DNA of 41,723 bases from an uncultured Clostridia bacterium (GTDB taxonomy: Bacteria; Bacillota; Clostridia; Oscillospirales; Ruminococcaceae), in the NCBI GenBank assembly GCA_947628385.1, contig CANQZS010000001.1, positions 1 through 41,723 of the forward strand, read 5' to 3'. Below, in pieces: positions 1 through 7,225 of this stretch; the first letter of the stretch is position 1; each line of letters starts with the position of its first letter. The notes beneath the pieces were generated by a model. It saw only the letters and a list, made by a program, of their open reading frames with translations. It was not told the origin of the DNA and made no database searches. A program made the position numbers and the translations under genes.

Positions 1-1041
1 ACCGTGGTAGCCACAGGAACATACATAATTTCTGTCTTTTGCATGGTTGAATTTGCCGCATATAGGGCAGCATTGACTTGTAAAGGCGGGGTTTACGTAC
101 TCTACACTTATCCCTACTAACGCTGCCTTGTACTCAATATATTGAGCCAGACGGTAAAAACTCCAATTAGAAAGACTACGATTGTTTTTACGACTTGTTC
201 TTGTCTCCTTGCGCACATTGGCTAACGCTTCAAGCCTAATAGTACCAATGCTATTATCAATAGCAAAATTGACTATTTGACGACTGAGTTTATGGTCGAT
301 GTCTTGCATAATACGATGTTCTTTATTGCCCATTTTACGGACTGCATTAAGTTTCTTACGCTTGCCGAGTTTCTTCCGCTTGGATGCAAAACGGCGGCGT
401 ATATACTTATTCTTACGTCCGTTACCTACAAATTTAACTTTGCCGGTATCGGTAACGCAGACGGCAGGACACTTAATGCCAAGGTCTACGCCCATTACAC
501 CGGTGTTGTTAGATTGTGTGGTTTCCTGTTCGATAGCTATTTGAGCAATATATTTACCGTTTTTGGTGGTAATACGCAGTGTACCGAGTTTATGTGTAGA
601 TAATTTATCATACACGTCTGCCGGTATGAGAGCATTAACATTGATACGGCAAAATTCTCCTTCTATAAGGACAGGGAAATTTACTGCTGCATTTGTGACT
701 TTATACCCTTGGTTGTTCCATATAGCCACAGGCTTCCTAAGTATAGGAACAACGACAGGCTTTACCTCTCTATCAGGGTATTTTGCTTTAACCCATTCTG
801 CCTTTTTAACGTCTTTTGCATATTTACGGAACACGCTTATTGCATCGCGAATAGCTTGACATCTTAAATTAGACGGCAAGGGTGCAATTATATCTTTGGA
901 AGTTAGCCTTAGAGCCTGATTTTCCGCCACGCACATAGCAACAATTTTATTTACTGTTGCAATATATTCTTTACACACAGCATCAATCAATGCTTTTTGT
1001 TCCGGTGTAGGCAACAGCTTGATTTTGACTGTTGTAGTCAT
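1..1041 (-). CDS. tnpB: TnpB (IS200/IS605-family OrfB) RNA-guided nuclease, C-terminus cut by window edge
   Basis: The ORF track misses this because it runs off the left edge; reading the minus strand from the ATG at 1041 gives 347 codons with no stop. A good Shine-Dalgarno (AGAAAGGAG) lies about 8 bases upstream. The N-terminus (KIKLLPTPEQKALID) is typical of TnpB. The first RuvC Asp is in GVDLGI (about residue 186) and the Glu in IRLEAL (about 271). A zinc-finger half CCPICGK followed by CSC is present, and the final DRDxNAA Asp would lie beyond the edge. TnpB is known as an omega-RNA-guided DNA endonuclease that helps IS605 elements persist. No Y1 transposase (tnpA) is visible in the window. 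It is a useful intact comparator for the degenerate homologue at 12153-13163. Confidence 0.9.
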   Translation of the reverse strand, partial: MTTTVKIKLLPTPEQKALIDAVCKEYIATVNKIVAMCVAENQALRLTSKDIIAPLPSNLRCQAIRDAISVFRKYAKDVKKAEWVKAKYPDREVKPVVVPILRKPVAIWNNQGYKVTNAAVNFPVLIEGEFCRINVNALIPADVYDKLSTHKLGTLRITTKNGKYIAQIAIEQETTQSNNTGVMGVDLGIKCPAVCVTDTGKVKFVGNGRKNKYIRRRFASKRKKLGKRKKLNAVRKMGNKEHRIMQDIDHKLSRQIVNFAIDNSIGTIRLEALANVRKETRTSRKNNRSLSNWSFYRLAQYIEYKAALVGISVEYVNPAFTSQCCPICGKFNHAKDRNYVCSCGYHG

Positions 1042-1130
1042 AATATATCATCTCCTTTCTAAAAATATTTATTTTGTGAATATATATATAAAGCGGCAGA
1101 CTAAAAACTTTAATCTGTCGCGAAAAACAT

Positions 1131-1222
1131 AAAAAAAAGAGGAAAAGCGTACACTTTTCCTCAAAAAATTATACTTCATATCTGTATAATTTTATTATAT
1201 CATAAATACTGATAGATGTCAA
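1131..1222 (-). promoter_or_regulatory. Leader L1: sigma-A promoter followed at once by an intrinsic terminator, upstream of tnpB
   Basis: On the minus strand TTGACA (1222-1217) and TATAAT (1199-1194) are separated by 17 bases. About 15 bases past the -10 comes ATATGAAG (ATG at 1179). Next is the hairpin GAGGAAAAG-loop-CTTTTCCTC (1162-1139) and a run of eight U (1138-1131). Transcription from this promoter should stop after about 55 nt unless antiterminated. Another inverted repeat around CAGA...TCTG lies at 1093-1120. Same architecture as leaders at 4117, 5541, 25012 and 29504. The hairpin may also end transcripts arriving from the SLH gene, which has no other clear terminator. Confidence 0.8.
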
Positions 1223-1250
1223 GCAGTTTTAGGCAACGAACCTGTATTGT

Positions 1251-2501
1251 TTAGCAATACGGAATCGCCATGATTGTACCGCTGTCAATCTTATCCTTTA
1301 AGCTCTGAAGCATCGGCAGGTAATGTGAATAATAGATGGGTTCACCTTCTATAGAAAGACGCGTACATGAGCCAGTTTCAACGACATCCTCTATGTTGGC
1401 AACAGTGTCACACAATTTATTATAATCGTTATCACTCCACCAACCTTCAGCCATCTCATAAGCTGTAATGTATTCAATTAAGAAATTCATCAATCCGTCA
1501 GGGCAATCTATTTCCCTCACATTATATATTGCAGAAGATTGAGAACCGTACAAGTCTCCATACCTTATGTTTCTCGCTTCATACTCTGTTTGCCTTAACG
1601 TCTCCCCCATCTCATTCTTGGCATCTACTATGTTGCGTCTCAATTCTTTATTTGTGAGCTTATTCATTATAGCAGACGCTTCGGCTCTCGTGAGATTGTC
1701 CTGCGGGTTAAACAGATAGCTTTCATCACCTTCTACTATTCCTGTGTAATACAGTGCAGCCACATCAGTACGGTAATCAGGCGAAACCCAACACCAGTCG
1801 GGGACAACCAACAAAGCACCCCAAAAAACATCAGTGTCGTTTATGGGATAGGAATTTAATTTCTCTCCCAATTCCGGCTCTGTAATAAACACTGCTCTTG
1901 TTATCAGTCGTGCGGCTTCTTCTCTTGTAATCGGTGTATCATTGAGTATATCGCGTTCTACACCTTGCATAGAATCTCCAAAATTCAGTTCTTCTCTGGG
2001 GTCAAACGCTTCTGATGATGTGCCGTCAGGATAATATGTTTTAGGGGCATATCCCTTTGGGAAAGCATTCGTATAATATCCCCTAATCTGTTCCGTATAC
2101 TCACCTGTCGTTCCTATTATGCCCAATTCCACCGCCTTGTTCAGGTACGGTTGCGCCCATGCCGTCCAGTGATTGCTCCAGTACCGTTCGTCCCCTTTAT
2201 CGTCCGTTACGTACTGCTCATAATCTTCACCTACCGGTTCTACTTCCTGTCCAAGCTTGTCACATACGTAGTTTATCACCGCCGTGGTGAACTCCTCATG
2301 CGTAATCATGCCGTCAGGACGGAATGAGCCGTCCGTATATCCCTTGAATATACCTTGCTCGGTCAGTGTATTTATGGTATCATACGCCCAATGCGTAGTA
2401 GGTACATCAGGGAACGTCTTTGCCGATGCAGCAAATCCGAAAGATGAAACTATCGCTGCCGACATTACAAGCGCGATTACTTTCTTTAACGTCCTTTTCA
2501 T
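1251..2501 (-). CDS. SLH-domain secreted surface protein
   Basis: 416 aa with a signal peptide (KK..IALVMSAAIVSSFGFAASA, cleavage near residue 27). Three S-layer homology repeats follow: about 29-75 (FPDVPTTHWAYDTINTLTEQ), about 105-205 (split by an insert, ending ITREEAARLITRAV) and about 220-285 (ending LTRAEASAIMNKL). SLH triplets anchor proteins non-covalently to pyruvylated wall polymers. The last 130 residues have no recognised fold. A perfect promoter (2552-2580) lies directly upstream. The gene diverges from a MerR-like regulator, so both may be controlled at the shared region. It ends next to leader L1. Surface location is inferred from the domains. Confidence 0.88.
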   Translation of the reverse strand: MKRTLKKVIALVMSAAIVSSFGFAASAKTFPDVPTTHWAYDTINTLTEQGIFKGYTDGSFRPDGMITHEEFTTAVINYVCDKLGQEVEPVGEDYEQYVTDDKGDERYWSNHWTAWAQPYLNKAVELGIIGTTGEYTEQIRGYYTNAFPKGYAPKTYYPDGTSSEAFDPREELNFGDSMQGVERDILNDTPITREEAARLITRAVFITEPELGEKLNSYPINDTDVFWGALLVVPDWCWVSPDYRTDVAALYYTGIVEGDESYLFNPQDNLTRAEASAIMNKLTNKELRRNIVDAKNEMGETLRQTEYEARNIRYGDLYGSQSSAIYNVREIDCPDGLMNFLIEYITAYEMAEGWWSDNDYNKLCDTVANIEDVVETGSCTRLSIEGEPIYYSHYLPMLQSLKDKIDSGTIMAIPYC

Positions 2502-2551
2502 TTTAATCAGTCCTTTCTTTAAGGTCGTTGTTCCTTTTATTCTGTAACCCT

Positions 2552-2580
2552 ATTATACCACATTTGGGGCGATTTGTCAA
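2552..2580 (-). promoter_or_regulatory. Sigma-A promoter of the SLH gene
   Basis: Minus strand TTGACA (2580-2575), 17-base spacer, TATAAT (2557-2552). Start site expected near 2545, giving a leader of about 45 nt to the ATG at 2501. It lies back to back with the plus-strand promoter at 2609-2637, only 28 bases between the two -35 boxes. Confidence 0.85.
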
Positions 2581-2608
2581 GAGGTATTTTATTTTTTTTA
2601 GATTTTTC

Positions 2609-2637
2609 TTGACATTTTATTAAAATTGTGATATAAT
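2609..2637 (+). promoter_or_regulatory. Sigma-A promoter of the MerR-like gene
   Basis: TTGACA (2609-2614), 17-base spacer, TATAAT (2632-2637), both consensus. It is divergent from the SLH promoter, and the ATG of the regulator follows about 36 bases later. Autoregulation by the MerR-like product is plausible but no clear dyad was identified. Confidence 0.85.
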
Positions 2638-2672
2638 AAGGCAAATAAAATATAAAACATGAAAGGGTGAGA

Positions 2673-2987
2673 ATGATGTTCTATTCCATAGGTGCGTTTG
2701 CAAAGGAACTTGGTGTGACACCGCAAGCATTAAGACACTGGGAAAAAATAGGCAAATTGGTTCCGCACCATAGAACGCCGGGTGGACAGCGAGTATATTC
2801 ACAGGAACAGGTCGTGGAAGTCCTCGGGTTTTTGCCTGACAGGGAGATTACGATAAAATTCACAAATGGCAAGTTGAAAAAAGGCACTTTTTCAGATTTG
2901 ACTATAAATGAACTCGACCAAATTATCCGCCTTGCGGCACAAACGCGGCGTGACCTCATACAAAAGGGCGCAACGGTAGAGGAATAA
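2673..2987 (+). CDS. Small MerR-type HTH DNA-binding protein
   Basis: About 104 aa. The N-terminal half is a winged MerR helix-turn-helix (FYSIGAFAKELGVTPQALRH..., then RTPGGQRVYS). The RTPGGQR-Y signature resembles the DNA-binding domain of IS607-type serine recombinases and of excisionase-like MerR proteins, but no recombinase or effector domain follows. The C-terminal part is short and charged. The track starts at GTG 2667; I prefer ATG 2673 (or 2676), which stands 6-9 bases after GAAAGG. It could be a local regulator of the SLH gene or an excisionase-like accessory factor; the sequence does not decide. Confidence 0.82.
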   Translation: MMFYSIGAFAKELGVTPQALRHWEKIGKLVPHHRTPGGQRVYSQEQVVEVLGFLPDREITIKFTNGKLKKGTFSDLTINELDQIIRLAAQTRRDLIQKGATVEE

Positions 2988-2998
2988 ATAGCACAAAC

Positions 2999-3015
2999 AA
3001 GGTCGGAGCGACCTT
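2999..3015 (+). terminator. Hairpin after the MerR-like gene
   Basis: AAGGTCG-gag-CGACCTT, a 7-bp stem 11 bases after the stop codon. The following sequence is T-poor, so it may work together with the stronger hairpin at 3059. Confidence 0.45.
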
Positions 3016-3052
3016 TATAAAATATCGACTCACAAAAGCAAAAAACATAACA

Positions 3053-3086
3053 CAAAAAAAGAAGGTCAAACGACCTTCTTTTCTCT
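3053..3086. terminator. Bidirectional intrinsic terminator
   Basis: AAGAAGGTC-AAAC-GACCTTCTT (3059-3080), with A7 on the left and a T-rich run on the right, so it can end both the plus-strand MerR transcript and the minus-strand Rpn-family transcript. The same stem and loop recur at 4221-4244 and nearly so at 25296-25316. Confidence 0.85.
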
Positions 3087-3092
3087 TTTTTG

Positions 3093-4046
3093 TTATGCAG
3101 TTGCCAATTCCCTTACTGTATCTTCCGATAAATTCGTACTTTGAGCTATTTGCGCTATTGTAAGAGAACCAAGCTTTATCAAATTTCTTGCTGTTTCAAT
3201 GTTAGCCTGTGTTACTCCTTGTGCGATGCCTTGCGCCACTCCTTTTTCGAGACCTTTCTCGTAATATCCTTCACCAATGTTGCACATTGTATTCGCCTCC
3301 CTTTCCAAATTGGTTGACATTTTAACACCGAAATCCTCTTTGAGAATTTGCTTTTTCTTATTATGTTCTATTTCTATTGAAAACAGCACATCTAAGAACC
3401 GCAGCATCTCATCCTTTGCTTTCTCGTCATCTCCCAACCGTATCATGACGAGATGCAGCAAATCATAGTTTTGAGGACTTTCCTTTAACACTCCCGTTGA
3501 GTCCTCACCTTTGATATAATAGTGTGTTACCGTGTTCATTTCCTCTTTTGTCGAGTTCATGCAAATCCAGATTGAATAGACCTTTTTTATTTTGTCGTAA
3601 TCTGAATGCTCGAACTCTGTACCCTTTTGGGCGGAAATTAGCCGACAACAGTAGTATATGCCACGTTTAACCAAAGAATACCCGGGATTGCTTTTCTTTT
3701 GTGCCTCGACGTTAATAATCAGTTCTATATAACCATTATCACTTGGAGCTTTAGCTTTGAAACGTACGTCATAAATTATCATGCCCTCTGTGATGGTCTT
3801 ATCTTCGTTGGATAAGCCGTATATGTTTGATGTATCGGTATGTACTCCTACGTCACCAATGCCCGGTTCATCCTCGATGTAGCTGATTATTTCCTCAATA
3901 GTGCAATCCTTGTACTCAGATACACAGCCACGTAAAATATGAGCCAATACCGTTTTGTCGGCTAAAACACGTTTTGCAGCTCTGTCTATCTGTGTAAACC
4001 CATCAGACACATCTATTGAGTTTGCCAAGTTTGTCTTTTCGTCCAT
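3093..4046 (-). CDS. Rpn-family PD-(D/E)XK nuclease / putative transposase
   Basis: 317 aa. The layout is that of the Rpn / PD-(D/E)XK transposase family common in gut Firmicutes: an N-terminal 'KRVLADKTVLAHILRG' stretch, then the nuclease core with the Asp in IIYDVRF and the E-x-Q-K motif in IINVEAQKK (residues about 90-115). A glycine-rich repeat follows (GVAQGIAQGVTQ, about 270-282), and the C-terminus is a predicted HTH (IAQIAQSTNLSEDTVREL). Family members are linked to DNA cleavage and recombination or to phage defence; no specific role can be read here. It has its own promoter (4067-4095) and a strong SD (GGAGGAG). Confidence 0.85.
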   Translation of the reverse strand: MDEKTNLANSIDVSDGFTQIDRAAKRVLADKTVLAHILRGCVSEYKDCTIEEIISYIEDEPGIGDVGVHTDTSNIYGLSNEDKTITEGMIIYDVRFKAKAPSDNGYIELIINVEAQKKSNPGYSLVKRGIYYCCRLISAQKGTEFEHSDYDKIKKVYSIWICMNSTKEEMNTVTHYYIKGEDSTGVLKESPQNYDLLHLVMIRLGDDEKAKDEMLRFLDVLFSIEIEHNKKKQILKEDFGVKMSTNLEREANTMCNIGEGYYEKGLEKGVAQGIAQGVTQANIETARNLIKLGSLTIAQIAQSTNLSEDTVRELATA

Positions 4047-4066
4047 AAATTGTTCTCCTCCTTCAC

Positions 4067-4095
4067 ATTATAATATAAAATTCTTTATTTTGCAA
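4067..4095 (-). promoter_or_regulatory. Second promoter, proximal to the Rpn-family gene
   Basis: Minus strand TTGCAA (4095-4090), 17-base spacer, TATAAT (4072-4067), placing the start about 14 bases before the ATG. It lies downstream of the L2 terminator, so this gene need not depend on leader L2. That leaves the L2 transcript as a possible free short RNA. Confidence 0.65.
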
Positions 4096-4116
4096 TAGAT
4101 TTATAAACTTTTCATC

Positions 4117-4204
4117 AAAAAAGAGGAAAAGAATACACTTTTCCTCTTAAAATAAGCTTCATATCTATTTAAGTTAATTATACCACAAATTACGCTAAAG
4201 TCAA
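4117..4204 (-). promoter_or_regulatory. Leader L2: promoter plus immediate terminator upstream of the Rpn-family gene
   Basis: Minus strand TTGACT (4204-4199), 16-base spacer, TATAAT (4182-4177), then ATATGAAG (ATG at 4162). A perfect 11-bp hairpin AAGAGGAAAAG/CTTTTCCTCTT (4148-4121) follows with a U run. A short frame from ATGAAG reads through the hairpin (MKLILRGKVYSFPLF) but has no SD. Best-preserved member of the five-copy leader family. Confidence 0.8.
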
Positions 4205-4220
4205 GCTTTTAAGCACAAAA

Positions 4221-4244
4221 GAAGAAGGTCAAACGACCTTCTTC
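4221..4244 (-). terminator. Intrinsic terminator of the membrane-anchored protein gene
   Basis: GAAGAAGGTC-AAAC-GACCTTCTTC, a perfect 10-bp stem 10 bases after the stop codon of the minus-strand gene, followed on that strand by TTTTGTG. Same core as the terminator at 3053. Confidence 0.8.
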
Positions 4245-4253
4245 TCTTGTTCT

Positions 4254-5504
4254 TCACTGTTCAGCTTCAGCGGCTTCTTCATCCCCCGAATACCCCTCTT
4301 GATAACGTTCAATCGGTTCTTTTGTGAGGTTCGTATAGTTATCCGCCGTATTTTTGGTTGTGAAATCCATACCCACAAAGGCAAGCTCGTTGTCCATGTA
4401 TTGAGATATGTTTTCTACGTTGAAGTAATACGTATACGCTCCGACATTTGGGTTGATGGAGTTGATTGTCACCGCCCATAAGGGACTCGGGAAGCAATCT
4501 GCAACCGACTTTACATCATGCGCGTTTGTCAGATATATCTTTTGTGTCGGTTGTACGGCAAGCTCAACGAATGTGTTGAGTTCCATTGGCTCGTCATTCG
4601 TGCCAAATTCGCCCGAATCACGGATTTCCTTTGCTTGTGCGATTAGCTTATCGCTTACAGCCTTAAAATCCACATTTTCGTATGGAGTCAGAGACAACAT
4701 CTCAAATCCCGCTCCTTCATTGCCCTGTGCCTTTAACCGTTCCTCCTGACGCTTAAATCCCTCGTTTATATCGTCAACCACTTCTTGTGTTGAACCGCTG
4801 TTATTCCACCGTTCGCGTAATTCATCTTCCGGCATTAACGATATATCGTTGTTATACAGCTTCTTGAAGCTAAACTTATCACCTTCAAGAGATATAACCA
4901 AAGTGTATGAACCCAATACATTATGTGTGTCCATCCTTATAGCCGTTATCTTTACGTTCATCTCCGGCACGGGCGGCGGTCCAATAGGAAGCTTAAACGC
5001 TATACCGAAGTTCTCGTTATCGGTATATTCCGCTGTTTTAAGCCTGTCATAGGTTTGAGATATAAAGACATTGTTGCCTTCTACGTTTTCAATGTCCGTA
5101 TATTCGCTATCCGAAGCAAGGAACAGGGAATTATTACTGCGATAGTTTATATAATAACCCACCTTGTAATCATTGCCGGCATTGGAATACTGCGGCGCGA
5201 ATATCAGTCCGTCGAAGTCAACACCTTCAACGCCTATGGACAACGTATTACCCTGTTTATCCTGTGCCGATAATACCTTGTCGTTCAAGTAATTTGACGC
5301 GTTATACGTCGGCATCGGTTCAGCATAGTTTGAATTGGTAGTGTCTGTTATAGGTGTTTGGTCGGATTGGTAAGGGTTGTCAGGGATATTCGACTGATTA
5401 CCGTTATTGCTTCTTTTACTCAGAACCAACCCGAATATTATTATCCCCGCTATTACGATTGCCGCAACAACTACAACTATAACCTTTTTCTTATTCTCGT
5501 TCAT
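4254..5504 (-). CDS. Membrane-anchored protein of unknown function
   Basis: 416 aa from the ATG at 5504, chosen because AAAGGAG precedes it; the track's extra 24 N-terminal residues come from the leader and terminator. An N-terminal membrane helix (KKVIVVVVAAIVIAGIIIFG, about 6-26) is followed by a Ser/Asn/Thr/Pro-rich linker (30-70). The extracellular region of about 340 residues is predicted to be rich in beta strands. No catalytic motif is recognised. The C-terminus is acidic (GDEEAAEAEQ). It is transcribed from leader L3. Surface display is inferred from the helix orientation (Lys-rich inside). Could be a solute-binding or adhesion-like protein, but nothing in the sequence proves it. Confidence 0.75.
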   Translation of the reverse strand: MNENKKKVIVVVVAAIVIAGIIIFGLVLSKRSNNGNQSNIPDNPYQSDQTPITDTTNSNYAEPMPTYNASNYLNDKVLSAQDKQGNTLSIGVEGVDFDGLIFAPQYSNAGNDYKVGYYINYRSNNSLFLASDSEYTDIENVEGNNVFISQTYDRLKTAEYTDNENFGIAFKLPIGPPPVPEMNVKITAIRMDTHNVLGSYTLVISLEGDKFSFKKLYNNDISLMPEDELRERWNNSGSTQEVVDDINEGFKRQEERLKAQGNEGAGFEMLSLTPYENVDFKAVSDKLIAQAKEIRDSGEFGTNDEPMELNTFVELAVQPTQKIYLTNAHDVKSVADCFPSPLWAVTINSINPNVGAYTYYFNVENISQYMDNELAFVGMDFTTKNTADNYTNLTKEPIERYQEGYSGDEEAAEAEQ

Positions 5505-5540
5505 TTTTATATTCTCCTTTCGGCTGATTTTTTGATACAA

Positions 5541-5628
5541 AAAAAGAGAAAAATTTACGCACTTTTCCCTTAACATAAATCTTCATATCCGATAATAAGA
5601 TTTTATCATAAATAAAAACTTTTGTCAA
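5541..5628 (-). promoter_or_regulatory. Leader L3: promoter plus hairpin upstream of the membrane-anchored protein gene
   Basis: Minus strand TTGACA (5628-5623), 17-base spacer, TAAAAT (5605-5600), then ATATGAAG (ATG at 5586). An imperfect G-U containing stem GGGAAAA/TTTTCTC follows with a U run (5545-5541). A short ORF begins at ATGAAG and reads through the hairpin into the SD of the main gene, ending just past its ATG (track ORF 5727..5491 contains it). No second promoter fits between hairpin and gene. Confidence 0.72.
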
Positions 5629-5657
5629 GAGATTTTGCGCAACACATAGCCACATTG

Positions 5658-5718
5658 GGCTGTCTTTCGACTTCTTGCTGTTACACAAGCACATTTCGGG
5701 TTGCCCCACCCCTACATA
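5658..5718 (-). repeat. Intergenic repeat R, copy 1
   Basis: Read on the minus strand: TATGTAGGGGTGGGGCAACC, then CGAAATGTG, CTTG-loop-CAAG, AAGTCG and a degraded CAGCCC tail. Tandem with copy 2, in the gap before leader L3. Confidence 0.75.
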
Positions 5719-5747
5719 ATTTGCCATATATTTTTGTCGGGTTTTTG

Positions 5748-5816
5748 TGGACTGTCATGTATACGACTTCTCGCCTTACATCGAGCATAAACTCGGGACG
5801 TCCCCTCCCTACATAT
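5748..5816 (-). repeat. Intergenic repeat R, copy 2
   Basis: Starts within a few bases of the stop codon of the gene ending at 5818: ATGTAGGGAGGGGACGTCCC, then CTCG-loop-CGAG and ACAGTCCACA. The stem is CTCG/CGAG here against CTTG/CAAG in copies 1, 3, 4 and 5, a compensatory change. Confidence 0.75.
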
Positions 5817-5817
5817 T

Positions 5818-6510
5818 TTACCATTTATGATGTTTGTTGAGCTTTTTCTGAATATCGTATTGCATTTGCCCCAGAGAGAATAAAACCGCAAACCGATAAT
5901 CATACGTATCATATATGTCGATTTTCTTTTTTTGTGTTATATATTCCTCTTTGAGGAAATATTGTGCCCCGTCTGTCGTATAACGTTCATAGCCGGTCGT
6001 TAAATCCATTATACACGCTTTTGCCGTTCCTTGACGTATAACAGACGCTGCCGCAGTCGAATGATAATGTGTCATTACTATTGCAAAGTTTAGGTCTTTG
6101 AAATACGTTACCATTCCATCATATTTGCTTTTATCAAAACCGATGTTTGCAAAAGACCGGACAGCATTACGAAATTTTTTGTTTTCCCACGGGAAGCTTA
6201 AAACAGGTGTTTGCGTAAAATCTACCTCACCTTTTTCCCCTGTATCTGTTATAGACGGGAATACAGTAAGACGTTCGTTTCTTTCCAAATGACAATATAT
6301 CGGTTTTGCAGCATACGAGGCACATATATCATTGATAACGCACTTTATAAGAAATTGAATAATATCAAGTTTCTCCATGTCATTTTCTACTTCATACAGC
6401 ATAGATTGTATCTCTAATAAAGCTGTCTGAAACATCTGTGCCTTAAACGAAAAGGAGCTGAAAATTTTCTTTATCCTTTTCCCATATACCTCTCTTTTTA
6501 GGCTATACAC
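5818..6510 (-). CDS. Hypothetical protein, last gene of the PBP-methyltransferase operon
   Basis: 230 aa, start GTG at 6510 with GGAG 8 bases upstream; it begins one base after the stop codon of the preceding gene, so translation is probably coupled. The protein seems soluble: a helical N-terminus (residues 1-65) precedes a mixed region with YDGMVTYFKDLNFAIVMTHY near 125-145. No signal peptide, membrane helix or known motif is recognised. It is the distal member of a run 11970 to 5818, so a role with its operon neighbours is possible but unproven. Confidence 0.7.
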   Translation of the reverse strand: MYSLKREVYGKRIKKIFSSFSFKAQMFQTALLEIQSMLYEVENDMEKLDIIQFLIKCVINDICASYAAKPIYCHLERNERLTVFPSITDTGEKGEVDFTQTPVLSFPWENKKFRNAVRSFANIGFDKSKYDGMVTYFKDLNFAIVMTHYHSTAAASVIRQGTAKACIMDLTTGYERYTTDGAQYFLKEEYITQKKKIDIYDTYDYRFAVLFSLGQMQYDIQKKLNKHHKW

Positions 6511-6511
6511 A

Positions 6512-6904
6512 TTAGTTCTCCTTCCCTATATGCAGTGTTTCTTTTAGCATATTAATAATATTTTCCCTCTCACTCTTACATAATAGTATAGCATAATCTA
6601 CATAACTCTGCAATTCTAAAACGGCTTTTTTATATTGCCCTTTCTGTATATACAATCGCATTTTCCCCAAATAGTATAATGGAGTCAGAGCGTTTACATC
6701 TGCTTGCCCGAAACCAATCGGAACAGTTCTCAATACATGGTAGAAGTCTACCAAAAGCTGTCTTGCTTCAAGCTCCGTACTGTTATCGAAATCAAAATTA
6801 TCTGTTATAGATAATAACGGCTGTGCAAGCTTTTTGTATATGAGGTATATATTATTTTTCTTATCTATGTATTTTTGCCCGTCATAAATACCTTTCCATC
6901 TCAT
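6512..6904 (-). CDS. Hypothetical protein with TPR-like helices
   Basis: 130 aa from ATG 6904 (AAGGAG 10 bases upstream); the track's TTG at 6913 sits too close to the SD. Mostly alpha-helical; the segment PLYYLGKMRLYIQKGQYKKA and the next VLELQSYVDYAILLCK resemble a helix-turn-helix pair of the TPR kind, suggesting a protein-binding role. Family not recognised. It is followed immediately by the gene at 6510 (GTG one base beyond its stop). Confidence 0.68.
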   Translation of the reverse strand: MRWKGIYDGQKYIDKKNNIYLIYKKLAQPLLSITDNFDFDNSTELEARQLLVDFYHVLRTVPIGFGQADVNALTPLYYLGKMRLYIQKGQYKKAVLELQSYVDYAILLCKSERENIINMLKETLHIGKEN

Positions 6905-6976
6905 ATTATCCAAACTCCTTATTCAAACAGGTGTGTTGTTTCTCTTTATATATCTTATGAACTGCTTGTGACCGTC

Positions 6977-7195
6977 TTAATCATATACACTATCCTCTTC
7001 ACTGTCCCAAGAAGAAGGGACTTCTGTGATGATTGGTATACCCTTTATCATATCTTCAATGGTCATTTCATCATTATTGGTAGTCTGTTCTTTTTGCTTG
7101 ATATTTTGTGCAGCGTAAATTTCCCTTTTCCGCAAGCCTATCCTAAACGGTCTCGTCGTTATAGAAGGGGAATGCGCCCTTATTTTTTTATTCAT
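6977..7195 (-). CDS. Small hypothetical protein
   Basis: 72 aa. The ATG at 7195 follows AGAAGG by a normal distance, and the gene lies 30 bases after the methyltransferase and 72 bases before the next gene, all on one strand. Basic N-terminus (MNKKIRAHSPSITTRPFRIG) and acidic C-terminus (WDSEEDSVYD). No family recognised; too short for a confident call but spacing and SD support it. Confidence 0.55.
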   Translation of the reverse strand: MNKKIRAHSPSITTRPFRIGLRKREIYAAQNIKQKEQTTNNDEMTIEDMIKGIPIITEVPSSWDSEEDSVYD

Positions 7196-7225
7196 TCTTT
7201 ACACCTTCTTTCGCGTCTTAATTAT

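Noticed and set aside
1093-1120. Hairpin CAGACTAAAAACTTTAATCTG and similar text at 14450-14475 considered as IS605 ends
   Set aside because: The similarity (about AAAGC..AAAACTTTAAT) is short and only weakly paired; no matching right end or tnpA could be shown.
2620-3055. 60- and 124-aa minus ORFs opposite the MerR-like gene
   Set aside because: They are antisense to a gene with clear HTH motif, promoter and SD.
3093-4046. Rpn-family protein considered as an active transposase of this element
   Set aside because: No terminal inverted repeats or target duplications are visible around it; the family name alone does not prove transposition.
5491-5727. 78-aa minus ORF spanning leader L3
   Set aside because: It starts in repeat R and reads through promoter and hairpin; only its end from ATGAAG could be a leader frame, and there is no SD.
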